From the NCBI GenBank assembly GCA_023301465.1, contig JALZUQ010000006.1, positions 61,548-125,547 of the forward strand: a DNA stretch of 64,000 nucleotides. Direction: 5' to 3'. Below are positions 44,266 to 54,126 of the stretch, piece after piece. The position numbers and the translations under genes were made by a program. Origin of the DNA: Oligoflexales bacterium. Its GTDB lineage: Bacteria > Bdellovibrionota_B > Oligoflexia > Oligoflexales > JALZUQ01. The notes beneath the pieces were generated by a model that did no database searches, had not been told where the DNA came from, and saw only the letters and a list, made by a program, of their open reading frames with translations. The first letter of the stretch is position 1. Each line of letters begins with the position of its first letter.

Positions 44266-45809
44266 GAAAAATTCATGTAGATACTCTTGTTGTTGGAGCA
44301 GGGATTGCTGGAAGTACAACAGCTAAATATTTATTAGATGGTGGTCAAAGTGTTTTTTTAGCTTCTGCTAGAGACCTAGATGTTTCTAACTCTAGTTGGG
44401 CTCAAGGTGGCATCGTCTATGAAGATAAAGACCCCGCATCTTTAACAAAAGATATTCAGTATGCGTCTCAACAATCTTCTAACCATGATGCGGTCGATTT
44501 CATTGTAAAAAATGGAGCAAAAGCTGTTGAAGATCTATTAATCAAAAACCTCAAAGTTCCATTTGATAAAGAAGATGATGGTGAACTTAGTTTTACAAAA
44601 GAAGCTGCTCACTCGAAAAACCGAATTATTCATATTTCCGACTTTACTGGTAAAGGCATTGTTGAAAAACTTCATGAAGACCTTCACACAAAAGATAAAT
44701 TACAGTTCAGAGGAAATGTCTGTGCGATTGACTTGATAACCCTTGCTCATCACTCTTTAAATAGTCAGCACCAGTATCAGCCGTCAAGGGTGATGGGTGC
44801 ATACTTTTTAGATGTATCTAAAAAAGAAATATTTGCTGTGATTGCTGATAGAACCGTACTTGCTACAGGTGGTGTAGGGCAAGTTTACTCAAGAACCACG
44901 AATGCTCCCGGGTCTTTTGGACATGGGATTTCTATGGCTTACCGTATTGGTGCAAGGGTCATGAATTTAGAATATGTTCAGTTTCACCCGACAGTTTTTT
45001 ATAAGAAACACACCCCCACTTTTTTAGTGTCAGAAGCGGTGCGTGGTGAAGGGTGTGAGCTAGTAAACGAACAAGGTCAAACTTTTATGCATAAGTATCA
45101 TAAAGATGGATCTTTAGCCCCTCGTGATATCTTGTCACGTTCGATTCAAACTGAAATGCTAGAACATGATCAAAGTTGTGTTTATTTAGATGGTACGTCC
45201 CTAAAAGACGGTTATTTCGAAAAAAGATTTCCGTTTATTTATAAAAGCTTGATGGAACAAGGAGTAAATCCTCAAAAAGACTACATACCTGTTAGTCCTG
45301 GAGCTCATTTTCTTTGTGGCGGCATTTTTACGAACTTAGAAGGGCAAACTAGTATTGATGGCCTATATGCTGTTGGTGAAGTTGCATGTACTGGTCTTCA
45401 TGGGGCTAACCGTTTAGCAAGTACTTCACTGCTTGAAGGAGCTACTTTTGGAATCGAGGCTTCCAAAAGTATTTTAAAAGACAAGTCTCTTGAAAAAATC
45501 AAAGAATTTGATATCCCAGATTGGGTTAGTCCAGACTCGGAACCTGATGTAAAGCTTATTTTGCACGATCTTGCTATGGTTCAAAATACTATGTGGAACT
45601 ATACGGGTTTAATACGTAGTGAAAGAAAGCTTCAAAGGGCTCGCAGCTTGATTAGAGAATTAAAATCAGAGGTAGATGATTTTTATGGTGACTGCAGGGT
45701 TACCCGAGATTTACTAGATTTGAGAAACGCAGTTCAAGCAGCATTGTTAATTATCAATGCTGCCTCTCGTAATAAATCTAGTATGGGTTGTCATTTTCGG
45801 TCTGATTAA
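44262..45809 (+). CDS. nadB: L-aspartate oxidase
   Basis: A 515-residue flavoprotein of the succinate dehydrogenase/NadB family. The FAD motif is VVGAGIAGSTTAKYLL near residue 8, SSWAQGGI is near 45, and the active-site segment RGEG with HPT (FHPTVF) is in the middle. GEVACTGLHGANRLASTSLLE is near 375. It makes iminoaspartate for NadA. It overlaps nadC by an ATGA, placing all three NAD genes on one transcript. The arginine tail helical domain is complete. Confidence 0.93.
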   Translation: MRKIHVDTLVVGAGIAGSTTAKYLLDGGQSVFLASARDLDVSNSSWAQGGIVYEDKDPASLTKDIQYASQQSSNHDAVDFIVKNGAKAVEDLLIKNLKVPFDKEDDGELSFTKEAAHSKNRIIHISDFTGKGIVEKLHEDLHTKDKLQFRGNVCAIDLITLAHHSLNSQHQYQPSRVMGAYFLDVSKKEIFAVIADRTVLATGGVGQVYSRTTNAPGSFGHGISMAYRIGARVMNLEYVQFHPTVFYKKHTPTFLVSEAVRGEGCELVNEQGQTFMHKYHKDGSLAPRDILSRSIQTEMLEHDQSCVYLDGTSLKDGYFEKRFPFIYKSLMEQGVNPQKDYIPVSPGAHFLCGGIFTNLEGQTSIDGLYAVGEVACTGLHGANRLASTSLLEGATFGIEASKSILKDKSLEKIKEFDIPDWVSPDSEPDVKLILHDLAMVQNTMWNYTGLIRSERKLQRARSLIRELKSEVDDFYGDCRVTRDLLDLRNAVQAALLIINAASRNKSSMGCHFRSD

Positions 45810-45857
45810 TTTTTGTTAATAACGCTTTATTTTGGCTATCGTTGTAAACTCGCTTTG

Positions 45858-47339
45858 TTAACTACCGTGGTATACCCAAATAGATTTTGTTTTTGTGTAA
45901 GACTCAATGGAGTGAATCCCAAGCTCCTTACCCCAACCGCTTTGCTTAAACCCACCAAAAGGTGAACTGAGGGCGTACATTCCGTAGCGGTTCACAAAAA
46001 CCATCCCTGCTTCAATTGCTTCTGCAACTCGGTGAGCTCTTGAAGTGTCTGCGGTATAGAGCCCAGCAGCAAGTCCATAATCGGAATTATTTGCGTTTTC
46101 AATGGCTTCTGATTCATTGCTAAAAGTTGATAAACTTAAAACAGGTCCAAAGATTTCTTTTTTTGCAATTTCAGCTTCAGAATCTACTTCACCATAAATA
46201 GTTGGTTCAATAAAATAACCTTTGCCGCCATTAATGTTTTTAGCAACACCTCCACCTATTAATAATTTTGAGTCTGCTCGTTTAATAAATCCCATGATTT
46301 TTTCGAATTGTTGTTTATTATTTTGAGAGCCTTGGTGTACTCCATCCTCAAACTGTGTTCCAAGTTTATATTGCTTTGCAAGGTTTACGAGGAAATCAGA
46401 AGATTTTTGGTAGATGTCTTTATGGATTAAAAACCTTGTAGGCTCGGTGCATTTTTCACCCTTTTGAGAAAACATTACGTGGTATGCACGGGTAAGTGCT
46501 TCTTCAAGGTTTGGGGTATCCTCAAAAAAGATACATGGAGATTTTCCACCAAGCTCAAGTGAAAGAGCTTTTAAATTCGAGTTGCCTGATGCTTGTACGA
46601 TGCGTTTTCCTACATCCGTACTTCCAGTAAATGAAATTTTATCGACGCCAGGATGCTCGCACAGGTAACTTCCTTGCTCACCGTCTCCGAGGATCAAGTT
46701 CAACATACCTTTTGGTAAGGTGAGTTTCTCGTGGATCAACTCAATCAGCCTTATTAGGCTCAAAGATGTATATTCAGATGGTTTGATGATGACGGCGTTC
46801 CCCATCGCTAGTGCAGGAGCGATTTTCCAGCAAGCCATTAGTAGTGGAAAGTTCCACGGAACTATCAACCCACAAACACCGTATGCTTCTCTGATGGTGT
46901 AATTTAAAAACCCCGGTTCTGTTGGGCAGGTTTCTCCATAAACCTTATCAACCCACCCAGCATAGTAATCGAATACAGTACTACATTCAGGGAGGTCGTC
47001 ATTGAGTGCTTCTGTGTATGTTTTTCCGTTTTCATATGCTTCGATGGCAGCTAATTCATGTCTGTGTTCATGGGCTATTTTTGCAATATTTCGTAAAATC
47101 GAAATACGTTCTGCTGAACTTTGTTTTTTGAGGATCTGCTTTTGGCAGTTTTTTGCCGACTCTACAGCTAGGTCAATTTGATCTTTAGTGGTGCAAGAGA
47201 TTTCAGAAATTTTTGTTTCGTTTGAAGGGTCTTCGCAATCAATATTCTTTGCGAGTCCTTTGATGAACTCACCATGAATATAGTTTTGTTTGGGAGAAAT
47301 AGAGCACCATTTTTTTAGTTCAGGGATTTTGTCGTACAT
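45858..47339 (-). CDS. NAD(P)-dependent aldehyde dehydrogenase
   Basis: A 493-residue ALDH. Catalytic C297 is in SQKGEKCTEP and general-base E262 is in LELGGKSP. The PWNFP motif spans 161-165, and the NAD-binding FTGSTDVG begins at 237. The overall pattern fits betaine-aldehyde or succinate-semialdehyde type enzymes, but the substrate cannot be read. It is 8 bp downstream of the PhyH-type oxygenase gene, so the two may act in sequence on one compound, the oxygenase forming an aldehyde that this enzyme oxidises. That is inference. Confidence 0.87.
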   Translation of the reverse strand: MYDKIPELKKWCSISPKQNYIHGEFIKGLAKNIDCEDPSNETKISEISCTTKDQIDLAVESAKNCQKQILKKQSSAERISILRNIAKIAHEHRHELAAIEAYENGKTYTEALNDDLPECSTVFDYYAGWVDKVYGETCPTEPGFLNYTIREAYGVCGLIVPWNFPLLMACWKIAPALAMGNAVIIKPSEYTSLSLIRLIELIHEKLTLPKGMLNLILGDGEQGSYLCEHPGVDKISFTGSTDVGKRIVQASGNSNLKALSLELGGKSPCIFFEDTPNLEEALTRAYHVMFSQKGEKCTEPTRFLIHKDIYQKSSDFLVNLAKQYKLGTQFEDGVHQGSQNNKQQFEKIMGFIKRADSKLLIGGGVAKNINGGKGYFIEPTIYGEVDSEAEIAKKEIFGPVLSLSTFSNESEAIENANNSDYGLAAGLYTADTSRAHRVAEAIEAGMVFVNRYGMYALSSPFGGFKQSGWGKELGIHSIESYTKTKSIWVYHGS

Positions 47340-47347
47340 ATTTTATC

Positions 47348-48127
47348 CTATTTTGTTCTGCCGTAGCGTATTTGTCTTAAGTAGTCCGACCCTTTGACAT
47401 GGTCTTTGGAGGCAAAGCCTAAAAGTAAAACATAGCGGTCTACATCTCCTTCAACTTTTGTCACACGGTGCATGGTGTGTTTTCCCTGAAATAGAATCAA
47501 AGAGCCCGGAGGTGTCTGGAGGCTTTTGATTTGTGGAGATCCATGTGTGAGAACCTTTGAAACTCCATCATAGTTTGGGTCGTTGTCTGATTTAAGGTTG
47601 TGGATGTATTGGTAAACGCCACCTTTGGATGCTGATTGAATAGGAATAGAAACCACAAAATCACTGAGGTCAAAGTGCCACCTTAGGTAGTTGTCTTTTA
47701 CCATCCGTGCAATATTGATAAAACCAAGCTTGCATTGATAATCAAAGATTTTTGGAATGCCAATAATGCTTGCAACAAAATCCCGTAATGCTTGTGAACG
47801 ATAGATTTGACGACTAACGCTACTCTCTGGAAGTTGATCACCAGCAATGACGCCGAGTGTCGTAGATTCTTTATGATTTAAGGCGTGATCACCAGGGAGG
47901 TTTGGGTCAGACTCGCAAAGATACGGGTTTCCGCTTACGGTATTAAAGTAAGCTTGGTTCGCTAGTGCTCTACTTTCATTGATAAGTGATTCAAGGTATT
48001 CGCTTCCTAGAAAATCTTTTAAGACAACGACACCGTCATCATCATATTGTTTTTTTAGGGTATCCAATTGACCATACATCTTTGTTAGGTCATGGACCGG
48101 GTATTGTTGTGAATTGAAAATTTCCAT
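47348..48127 (-). CDS. Phytanoyl-CoA-dioxygenase-family Fe(II)/2-oxoglutarate oxygenase
   Basis: A 259-residue protein with a cupin-like oxygenase core. Metal ligands are probably H151 and D153 (RWHFDLSD) and H220 (HTMHRV), with an Arg for 2-oxoglutarate soon after (R221 or R231). An N-terminal DDGVVVLKDFLG segment is typical of PhyH-family folds. The substrate is unknown. It is co-directional with the aldehyde dehydrogenase gene (8 bp apart) and upstream of a DCC/regulator pair on the same strand. Confidence 0.78.
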   Translation of the reverse strand: MEIFNSQQYPVHDLTKMYGQLDTLKKQYDDDGVVVLKDFLGSEYLESLINESRALANQAYFNTVSGNPYLCESDPNLPGDHALNHKESTTLGVIAGDQLPESSVSRQIYRSQALRDFVASIIGIPKIFDYQCKLGFINIARMVKDNYLRWHFDLSDFVVSIPIQSASKGGVYQYIHNLKSDNDPNYDGVSKVLTHGSPQIKSLQTPPGSLILFQGKHTMHRVTKVEGDVDRYVLLLGFASKDHVKGSDYLRQIRYGRTK

Positions 48128-48230
48128 ACATTGAAATTACCGAGTTAGTAAATTTTCACAAGTATTAAAATCTTGGTTGGGTTTATCAATCAGGTAAAAA
48201 ATTAAGCAGCTAGACTATTTGAGGGTTTAT

Positions 48231-48596
48231 TTACAAGTCTTCGATCGAACAACGGTTTTTCTTTGGCAAATACGGCCTGATCACCGTAAAAAAGGAGTAC
48301 CCCAATTTTGAAAGTTGAAAAACGATGGGTAGCTGCACAAACCAAGAAAGCATTTTATAGTTAAGTTGCTCCCAAATTTCAATAAACGCAGGAACACCAA
48401 CTTTCATTCCATGGTCAGTAAGTACGTGGAACTCTTTGTTGATAACCTCTGGTGTGATACTAAATTGAGAAGGGTCAAAGTCTTCTTTGGTAATATCTTG
48501 GAACTTGAGTTTATTGTTTTTGTCTAATTTTGAATAAGCAAGCATCTCGTAATAACAAGCACTACATTTGCCATCATAAAACAAGGTAATACTCAT
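48231..48596 (-). CDS. DCC-family (DUF393) thiol-disulfide-like protein
   Basis: A 121-residue protein of the DCC1/DUF393 family. The signature FYDGKCSAC is at the N-terminus (C11, C14), and a second cysteine in a basic KKNRCSIEDL tail lies near the end. The family has a thioredoxin-like fold with a redox-active Cys pair and an uncharacterised role. It overlaps the regulator gene by 4 bp, so the two are co-expressed. Possibly a redox partner or output of that regulator. Confidence 0.84.
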   Translation of the reverse strand: MSITLFYDGKCSACYYEMLAYSKLDKNNKLKFQDITKEDFDPSQFSITPEVINKEFHVLTDHGMKVGVPAFIEIWEQLNYKMLSWFVQLPIVFQLSKLGYSFFTVIRPYLPKKNRCSIEDL

Positions 48597-49423
48597 ATGG
48601 TAATCTCGTGTAATCTAGAGAGTTCATCAAAATTTTGGATAGTCTTCGTGTCTTCGAATTCAAATTTTTTTTCTAATAATTTTCCAAATTTCACAACTTG
48701 AAAACCAAACGAAGGCTTTAGTTTTTCAATCGTTGAGATTTTTTGGTGAAATCCAGACGTTTTTTCTCCGTTTGCAGAGATCCAAATATACGTTGGGTTT
48801 TCTTGTTCTATGGCACCTCTAAGCACTTCAATGGGTGCATTGACACCAAGTTGAACCACTTTAAATTGTTGGCCAATGGAGTACTCGGCAAAATAAGTCG
48901 GCAATCCATCTACGTCATAACCAATATCGGCACATATAACTGTGAGCTTTTTGTTGACTTTGGGCCGTTTGTATTGAGGTGCAATGAACTCTAAAATATT
49001 TCTAGTTTGGTCTATGGCACGATGCAATACATGGCAAATTTCACTTGGGTGGTGGCACTCAGAACGGAGAGAAAGAAAAACTGGGTAGATGATTTGGTCG
49101 ATGAGGTTTCCAATATTAGCAAAGCGAATAAATTGACTTGTGACAATTTGGCTCATTGTAGAAATGTCACCTTCGTTCATTGCAGTTCTGTAAGAGGCTT
49201 GTACTTTTTCTAAGTTCACTTCAGGTATTTCAGAAGTGATTTGCTTTTGGCGAACTCTAATAAACTCAAACAGGTCACTACTAGCTATTCTTCGGTGCCC
49301 ACCAGATGTCTTTGTGGCTCGAATCATCCCAGAATCAACCCATCTTTTAATAGATGACTCGCTGGTTTCTAGGTATTTTGCAGCTTGTTTTGTTGAAAAG
49401 TATTTATTTTCGAAGTCACACAT
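48593..49423 (-). CDS. MerR-type HTH regulator with B12-binding-like domain
   Basis: A 276-residue protein. Residues about 6-60 form an excisionase/MerR helix-turn-helix (TKQAAKYLETSESSIKRWVD, then the GGHRRI wing). Residues about 85-150 are a helical cap like those in cobalamin regulators (CarH/LitR). Residues about 160-276 resemble the B12-binding Rossmann domain. The D-x-H-x-x-G motif that provides the lower cobalt ligand is not seen; the matching stretch reads ADIGYDVDGLP. It may therefore bind another ligand or none. I choose the second ATG (49423), eight bases after AGGAGG. It overlaps the DCC gene by 4 bp and diverges from gcvP. Confidence 0.72.
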   Translation of the reverse strand: MCDFENKYFSTKQAAKYLETSESSIKRWVDSGMIRATKTSGGHRRIASSDLFEFIRVRQKQITSEIPEVNLEKVQASYRTAMNEGDISTMSQIVTSQFIRFANIGNLIDQIIYPVFLSLRSECHHPSEICHVLHRAIDQTRNILEFIAPQYKRPKVNKKLTVICADIGYDVDGLPTYFAEYSIGQQFKVVQLGVNAPIEVLRGAIEQENPTYIWISANGEKTSGFHQKISTIEKLKPSFGFQVVKFGKLLEKKFEFEDTKTIQNFDELSRLHEITI

Positions 49424-49689
49424 GGTCATATCCTCCTATTGAAATGATCGGTTATATAAAATAAAAAAGAAAGATGTTTCTATAACTAATCGTATTTATT
49501 TGGTTAATTTTTTATTACCGTATTGATTTGGACGATTTGGTCGTTTTTATCTCGGTTGGATGTTTTTAGTTCACTCCATATCGGCCAGTTTTGCACTTTT
49601 TGAAAGAGGGCCAAGCTTATCTCGACAATCCATAATGAAGACGATAAGTTGTCCCCATCATAAAACAACCATCTGTGGGGAAGCAGCTC

Positions 49690-52515
49690 ATGGCAAGTAT
49701 CGGTTCATTTTTAAATAGACACATTGGTCCACGTATTCCGGAGCAACAAAAGATGTTGCAAGCAGTTGGTTATGAAAATTTAGAAGCTTTAACAAAAGAT
49801 GTTGTGCCTAAAAATATCTATGACACAGAATTAAGCTTACCGAACACATTGACAGAAGTAGAAGCATTAGAAGAGCTTCGAAGTATTTTTTCTAAAAATA
49901 AAGTTTGCGAAAACTATATTGGTCTTGGGTATTATCCAACAGTGATGCCGGCCGTGATTCAAAGAAATATATTTGAAAATCCCGGCTGGTATACCCAGTA
50001 CACTCCATATCAAGCTGAAATTTCTCAAGGTCGTCTTGAGTCTTTATTAAATTTTCAAACTATGGTTTGTGATTTAACAGGTTTACCAATATCAAACGCG
50101 TCATTATTAGATGAGCCAACAGCTGCCGCTGAGGCAATGATGATGTTTTGGAATGCTCAACGTGGGAAAAAGAAAACGTTTTTAGTTGCAGAAGATATTT
50201 TTCCTCAAACCTTACAAGTGATCCAAACAAGAGCAAAACCTCTTGGAGTTCAAGTGGTTTGTATTCAAAAAGAAAAGCTCATGGAAGCTTTGACAGATGA
50301 CGTTTTTGGAGTGTTTGTTCAAGTGCCTAGTGTTTCAGGAGAGCTCTTTTCACTGGATCAATTGGTAAGTGCATTAAAACCCAAAAAAATAAAAGTCTGC
50401 GTTGCTTCTGATTTAATGGCGTTGACTCTCATAAAGTCTCCCGGTGAATATGGAGTGGACGTAGTTGTCGGTTCTGCACAGCGATTTGGTGTGCCAATGG
50501 GTTTTGGTGGTCCACATGCTGGATTTTTTGCTACTACTGAAGAATTCAAAAGAAAGATTCCCGGAAGAATCGTAGGGGTTTCAAAAGACCGATTAGGAAA
50601 TCATGCTTTACGACTAGCGTTGCAAACAAGAGAGCAACACATTAGAAGAGACAAAGCCACCAGCAATATTTGTACGGCACAGGCTCTACTTGCAAACATT
50701 TCAGCAATGTATGCTGTTTATCACGGTAAAGAAGGTCTTGTTCATATTGCACAAAAAATTCATTCTTATGCCGGAAGGTTTTTAGCAGCTGTTTCTGGAA
50801 AGTACATGGTAAAACACCATCAGTTTTTTGATGGGGTGTCCATTCAAGCCGACCGCACAGAAGTCACACGTATTGCAAAAATTTGTGCCGATAAAGATAT
50901 TAATATCTACGCCCATGAAGATGAGATTCGTGTCTTTTTTCATGAAAGCACAAATGAAACTGGTTTTGTAAAATTATTAGAATGTTTTGAAGTGCCTGCT
51001 TGTAAGCAAGAAGTAAATTCTTCTATTCCTAGTCACCTTCAAAGACAATCTTCATTTTTAGAGCATCCAAACTTTAGACGCTACCGTAGTGAAACCCAGA
51101 TGCTTCGCTATATCAAGTCTTTAGAAAGCGCGGATTTATCATTAACAACCTCTATGATCCCCTTAGGTTCATGCACCATGAAGCTCAATGCAACGACTCA
51201 AATGCAAGCATTGAGTTGGCGTAAAGTAGGAGAACTTCATCCTTTTGCTCCAAGAGACCAAGTGACTGGTTACTTAGAGATGATTCAACAGCTCGAAGAC
51301 TATTTGAGCGAGTGTACAGGCTTTGATGCTTTTAGTTTACAGCCTAACGCTGGATCCCAAGGAGAGTTTGCGGGTCTATTGGTTATCAAAAAGTATCATG
51401 AATCCAAAGGTCAAGGTTCACGTCATATTTGTTTGATCCCTTCGTCAGCTCATGGAACAAACCCCGCTTCTGCTGTGATGGCAGGGATGAAAGTAGTAGT
51501 GGTACGTTGCGATGATAACGGAAATATTGATCTTGAAGATTTTCGTGAAAAAGCAAACCTGTATAAAGATCACCTCGCTGCTGCAATGATTACATATCCA
51601 TCGACCCATGGAGTGTTTGAGCAAAGCATCACAGAAATATGCGATATCGTTCATGCTCGTGGTGGTCAGGTTTATCTTGATGGTGCAAACATGAACGCAC
51701 AGATAGGTCTATGTAAGCCCGGAAAATTTGGTGCAGATGTTTGCCACCTTAATTTACATAAAACATTTTGTATTCCCCATGGTGGCGGAGGTCCCGGAGT
51801 AGGGCCCATTGGTGTAAAAGACCACTTAAAAGATTTTTTACCCTCTAAAAAAGTAAACGCCGATGATCAGTCTATTGGGATGATCAGTGGAAGTCCGTTT
51901 GGAAGTGCGAGTATCTTGATAATCTCTTGGGCTTATATTCGTCTTATGGGTGGAGATGGGTTGAGGCATGCAAGTGAAGTAGCTATTTTATCTGCAAACT
52001 ATATTGCAAAAAAACTCGATGAGAGTTTTCCAGTACTTTATAAAGGCAACAAAGATTTAGTGGCACATGAGTGTATTGTAGACCTTCGTAGTTTACAAAA
52101 GTCGGTTGGTATCACCGTAGAAGATGTCGCGAAGAGGTTGATTGACTATGGGTTCCATGCTCCTACGATGGCTTGGCCAGTTCCTGGAACTCTTATGATT
52201 GAACCAACGGAAAGTGAGTCTTTGGAAGAGATAGATAGGTTTTGTGATGCGATGATCTCCATCCGCCGAGAAATCTCACATATCGAAACCAAAGAGTGGT
52301 CACCAGAGGTCAACCCTCTTAAAAATGCACCTCATGTATTAGAGGATATGACTGGATCTGTTTGGGGGCACCCTTACTCGATGCAGGTTGCTGTGCTTCC
52401 GTCAGGTGCAGCTCAAAAATTCTGGCCTAAGGTCTCACGCGTTGATAATGCACTAGGAGATAGACAATTGATTTGCCAATGTCTGCCTCTAGATGCATAC
52501 TCAGATGATGTTTAG
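49690..52515 (+). CDS. gcvP: Glycine dehydrogenase (aminomethyl-transferring), P-protein
   Basis: About 941 residues, the full single-chain P-protein of the glycine cleavage system, with two homologous halves. The PLP lysine lies in the LHKTFCIPHGGGGPG segment of the C-terminal half. It decarboxylates glycine and passes the aminomethyl group to the H-protein lipoyl arm. I prefer the ATG at 49690 with GGGGAAG upstream; a GTG five codons earlier is in frame. gcvT and gcvH are not adjacent, so the other components must be elsewhere. No glycine riboswitch is apparent in the leader. Confidence 0.93.
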   Translation: MASIGSFLNRHIGPRIPEQQKMLQAVGYENLEALTKDVVPKNIYDTELSLPNTLTEVEALEELRSIFSKNKVCENYIGLGYYPTVMPAVIQRNIFENPGWYTQYTPYQAEISQGRLESLLNFQTMVCDLTGLPISNASLLDEPTAAAEAMMMFWNAQRGKKKTFLVAEDIFPQTLQVIQTRAKPLGVQVVCIQKEKLMEALTDDVFGVFVQVPSVSGELFSLDQLVSALKPKKIKVCVASDLMALTLIKSPGEYGVDVVVGSAQRFGVPMGFGGPHAGFFATTEEFKRKIPGRIVGVSKDRLGNHALRLALQTREQHIRRDKATSNICTAQALLANISAMYAVYHGKEGLVHIAQKIHSYAGRFLAAVSGKYMVKHHQFFDGVSIQADRTEVTRIAKICADKDINIYAHEDEIRVFFHESTNETGFVKLLECFEVPACKQEVNSSIPSHLQRQSSFLEHPNFRRYRSETQMLRYIKSLESADLSLTTSMIPLGSCTMKLNATTQMQALSWRKVGELHPFAPRDQVTGYLEMIQQLEDYLSECTGFDAFSLQPNAGSQGEFAGLLVIKKYHESKGQGSRHICLIPSSAHGTNPASAVMAGMKVVVVRCDDNGNIDLEDFREKANLYKDHLAAAMITYPSTHGVFEQSITEICDIVHARGGQVYLDGANMNAQIGLCKPGKFGADVCHLNLHKTFCIPHGGGGPGVGPIGVKDHLKDFLPSKKVNADDQSIGMISGSPFGSASILIISWAYIRLMGGDGLRHASEVAILSANYIAKKLDESFPVLYKGNKDLVAHECIVDLRSLQKSVGITVEDVAKRLIDYGFHAPTMAWPVPGTLMIEPTESESLEEIDRFCDAMISIRREISHIETKEWSPEVNPLKNAPHVLEDMTGSVWGHPYSMQVAVLPSGAAQKFWPKVSRVDNALGDRQLICQCLPLDAYSDDV

Positions 52516-52536
52516 TTTTCTGGCACTGAGGAATAT

Positions 52537-53526
52537 ATGACAAATGTTCATGCAGCCATAACTGGTGTTGCAGGGTATGTACCCGAGTCAATCTTATCGA
52601 ATGCAGACCTTGAAAAAATGGTGGACACCAATGACGAGTGGATTCGTTCTCGAACGGGAATCGAAACACGTCATATTTTAAAAGGTGAAGGCAAGGGTGC
52701 TAGTGAAATGGCAATTCCCGCTGTCAAAGAGTTATGTAAAAAACGTGGAATTGACCCAACAGAAATTGATCTTTTGATTTGTGCAACGGTAACGGGAGAC
52801 TATGCTTTTCCTGCAACTGCAAATATTGTGAGTTATGCGGTTGGGGCTACCAATGCTTTTAGTTACGATATTGGAGCTGCGTGCTCAGGGTTTCTTTTTG
52901 CTTTAGATGCTGGTGCAAAATATATTCAAGCGGGTGCTTACAAAAAAGTAGTTGTTGTGGGCGTGGACAAAATGTCTTCGATCGTCGATTATACTGAACG
53001 TAATACATGTATCTTATTTGGTGATGGTGCAGGTGCGGTTTTATTAGAGCCAGACCATGAAGAACTCGGTATCCAAGATAGTATTTTGAAGACTGATGGT
53101 ATTGGCTCCAAACTTCTGATTCAAAAAGCAGGTGGATCTGCCTATCCAGCAAGTCAAGAAACCCTTGCAAATAAAGAGCACTTTCTTACTCAAGAGGGTA
53201 GCTCAGTTTTTAAGTACGCCGTAAAAGGAATGGCTGATGTTTCCTACGAAATCATGCAGCGTAATGAATTAGCAGCAGATGACATTGCATATCTGGTTCC
53301 CCATCAAGCAAATAAGCGAATCATTGATGCAACTGCTAATAGAATGGGCTTGCCTCATGATAAAGTCATGCTCAACATTCAAAAGTATGGAAACACCACA
53401 TCAGCAACAATCCCTCTTTGTTTAAGGGATTGGGAGTCAAAACTCAACAAAGGCGACAACATTGTGATGGCAGCGTTTGGTGGCGGTTTTACTTGGGGTG
53501 CCATTTATTTAAAGTGGGCATACTAA
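52537..53526 (+). CDS. fabH: 3-oxoacyl-ACP synthase III
   Basis: A 329-residue KAS III. The catalytic cysteine is C116 in GAACSGFLF, the His is in VPHQANKRIID, and the Asn is in QKYGNTTSAT. N-terminal EWIRSRTGIETRH is diagnostic of FabH. It starts fatty-acid synthesis from acetyl-CoA and malonyl-ACP in the cytoplasm. It follows gcvP by 21 bp and precedes tRNA-Thr. The usual fab/plsX neighbours are absent, so it may be a second copy. Confidence 0.92.
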   Translation: MTNVHAAITGVAGYVPESILSNADLEKMVDTNDEWIRSRTGIETRHILKGEGKGASEMAIPAVKELCKKRGIDPTEIDLLICATVTGDYAFPATANIVSYAVGATNAFSYDIGAACSGFLFALDAGAKYIQAGAYKKVVVVGVDKMSSIVDYTERNTCILFGDGAGAVLLEPDHEELGIQDSILKTDGIGSKLLIQKAGGSAYPASQETLANKEHFLTQEGSSVFKYAVKGMADVSYEIMQRNELAADDIAYLVPHQANKRIIDATANRMGLPHDKVMLNIQKYGNTTSATIPLCLRDWESKLNKGDNIVMAAFGGGFTWGAIYLKWAY

Positions 53527-53574
53527 TTTTATTGAAGTTACTCGTAATATTTATTATCGTAGTTAACTAATCGT

Positions 53575-53650
53575 GCCGCTGTAGCTCAACTGGTAGAGCA
53601 CCTGACTTGTAATCAGGGGGTTGGGGGTTCAAGTCCCTTTAGCGGCTCCA
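53575..53650 (+). tRNA. tRNA-Thr (anticodon TGT)
   Basis: A complete 76-base cloverleaf with encoded CCA. The acceptor arm GCCGCTG pairs with TAGCGGC (one G-T). The D-arm is AGCTCAACTGGTAGAGC, the anticodon stem CTGAC... holds TGT at 53608-53610, and the T-arm GGGGGTTCAAGTCCC is canonical. It decodes ACA and related threonine codons. A terminator follows. Confidence 0.95.
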
Positions 53651-53661
53651 TTTCAAAGATC

Positions 53662-53688
53662 AAACGAGCGTTATGCTCGTTTTTTTTA
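53662..53688 (+). terminator. Rho-independent terminator after tRNA-Thr
   Basis: An 8-bp stem (AAACGAGC / GCTCGTTT) with a 5-base loop (GTTAT), followed by a T run. It ends transcription 12 bases after the tRNA. Confidence 0.9.
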
Positions 53689-54126
53689 TTAAAGCTGACG
53701 AATAAAATAATAGATGGTTGATGCTCAATTTTTTTAAAGACTTTGAATTCCCTTGTTAGATTCGGTGAATTCAATCGAAATGAACATGCACAGTTCATCT
53801 TTGAGTAATGGGGATGACAGTATTGAAATTAATCTGCCTTCACTTTAAACGTTGGATTTAGAGATAAGCTTTAACTAGCTCTATCTATTCTAATGCACAG
53901 TTTAAGCGAAACATGATGTACGTTTTTTTGTGACTTAATATGGTGAAAAACTCTAGATAAAACACTTAAGCTTCTAATAATATTGTGTTTTTAATGATAA
54001 AATAGACCATCAATTTGCTTGATTTTTGACCACTTTAATAGTAAATTCCCAGCATTATAAAGTTTGAGCTCATTCATCTGCTAGTTCGCTTATTTCATGC
54101 CTTAGAAGCTTTTATGGAGATAAATT
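53689..54126. other. Intergenic region, only an inverted repeat seen
   Basis: About 440 AT-rich bases with no convincing gene. A near-palindrome, TTGAATTC (53743-53750) and GAATTCAA (53767-53774), separated by 16 bases, is the only repeat I can point to. A frame crossing the tRNA on the opposite strand is the usual tRNA-antisense artefact. The region presumably holds the promoter for the gene at 54127. Confidence 0.4.

Noticed and set aside
49424..49689. Possible glycine riboswitch ahead of gcvP
   Set aside because: The conserved glycine-aptamer elements are not visible in this leader.
53613..53798. Minus-strand frame ending in GLEPPTP
   Set aside because: It is the reverse complement of tRNA-Thr and its flank, a common annotation artefact.
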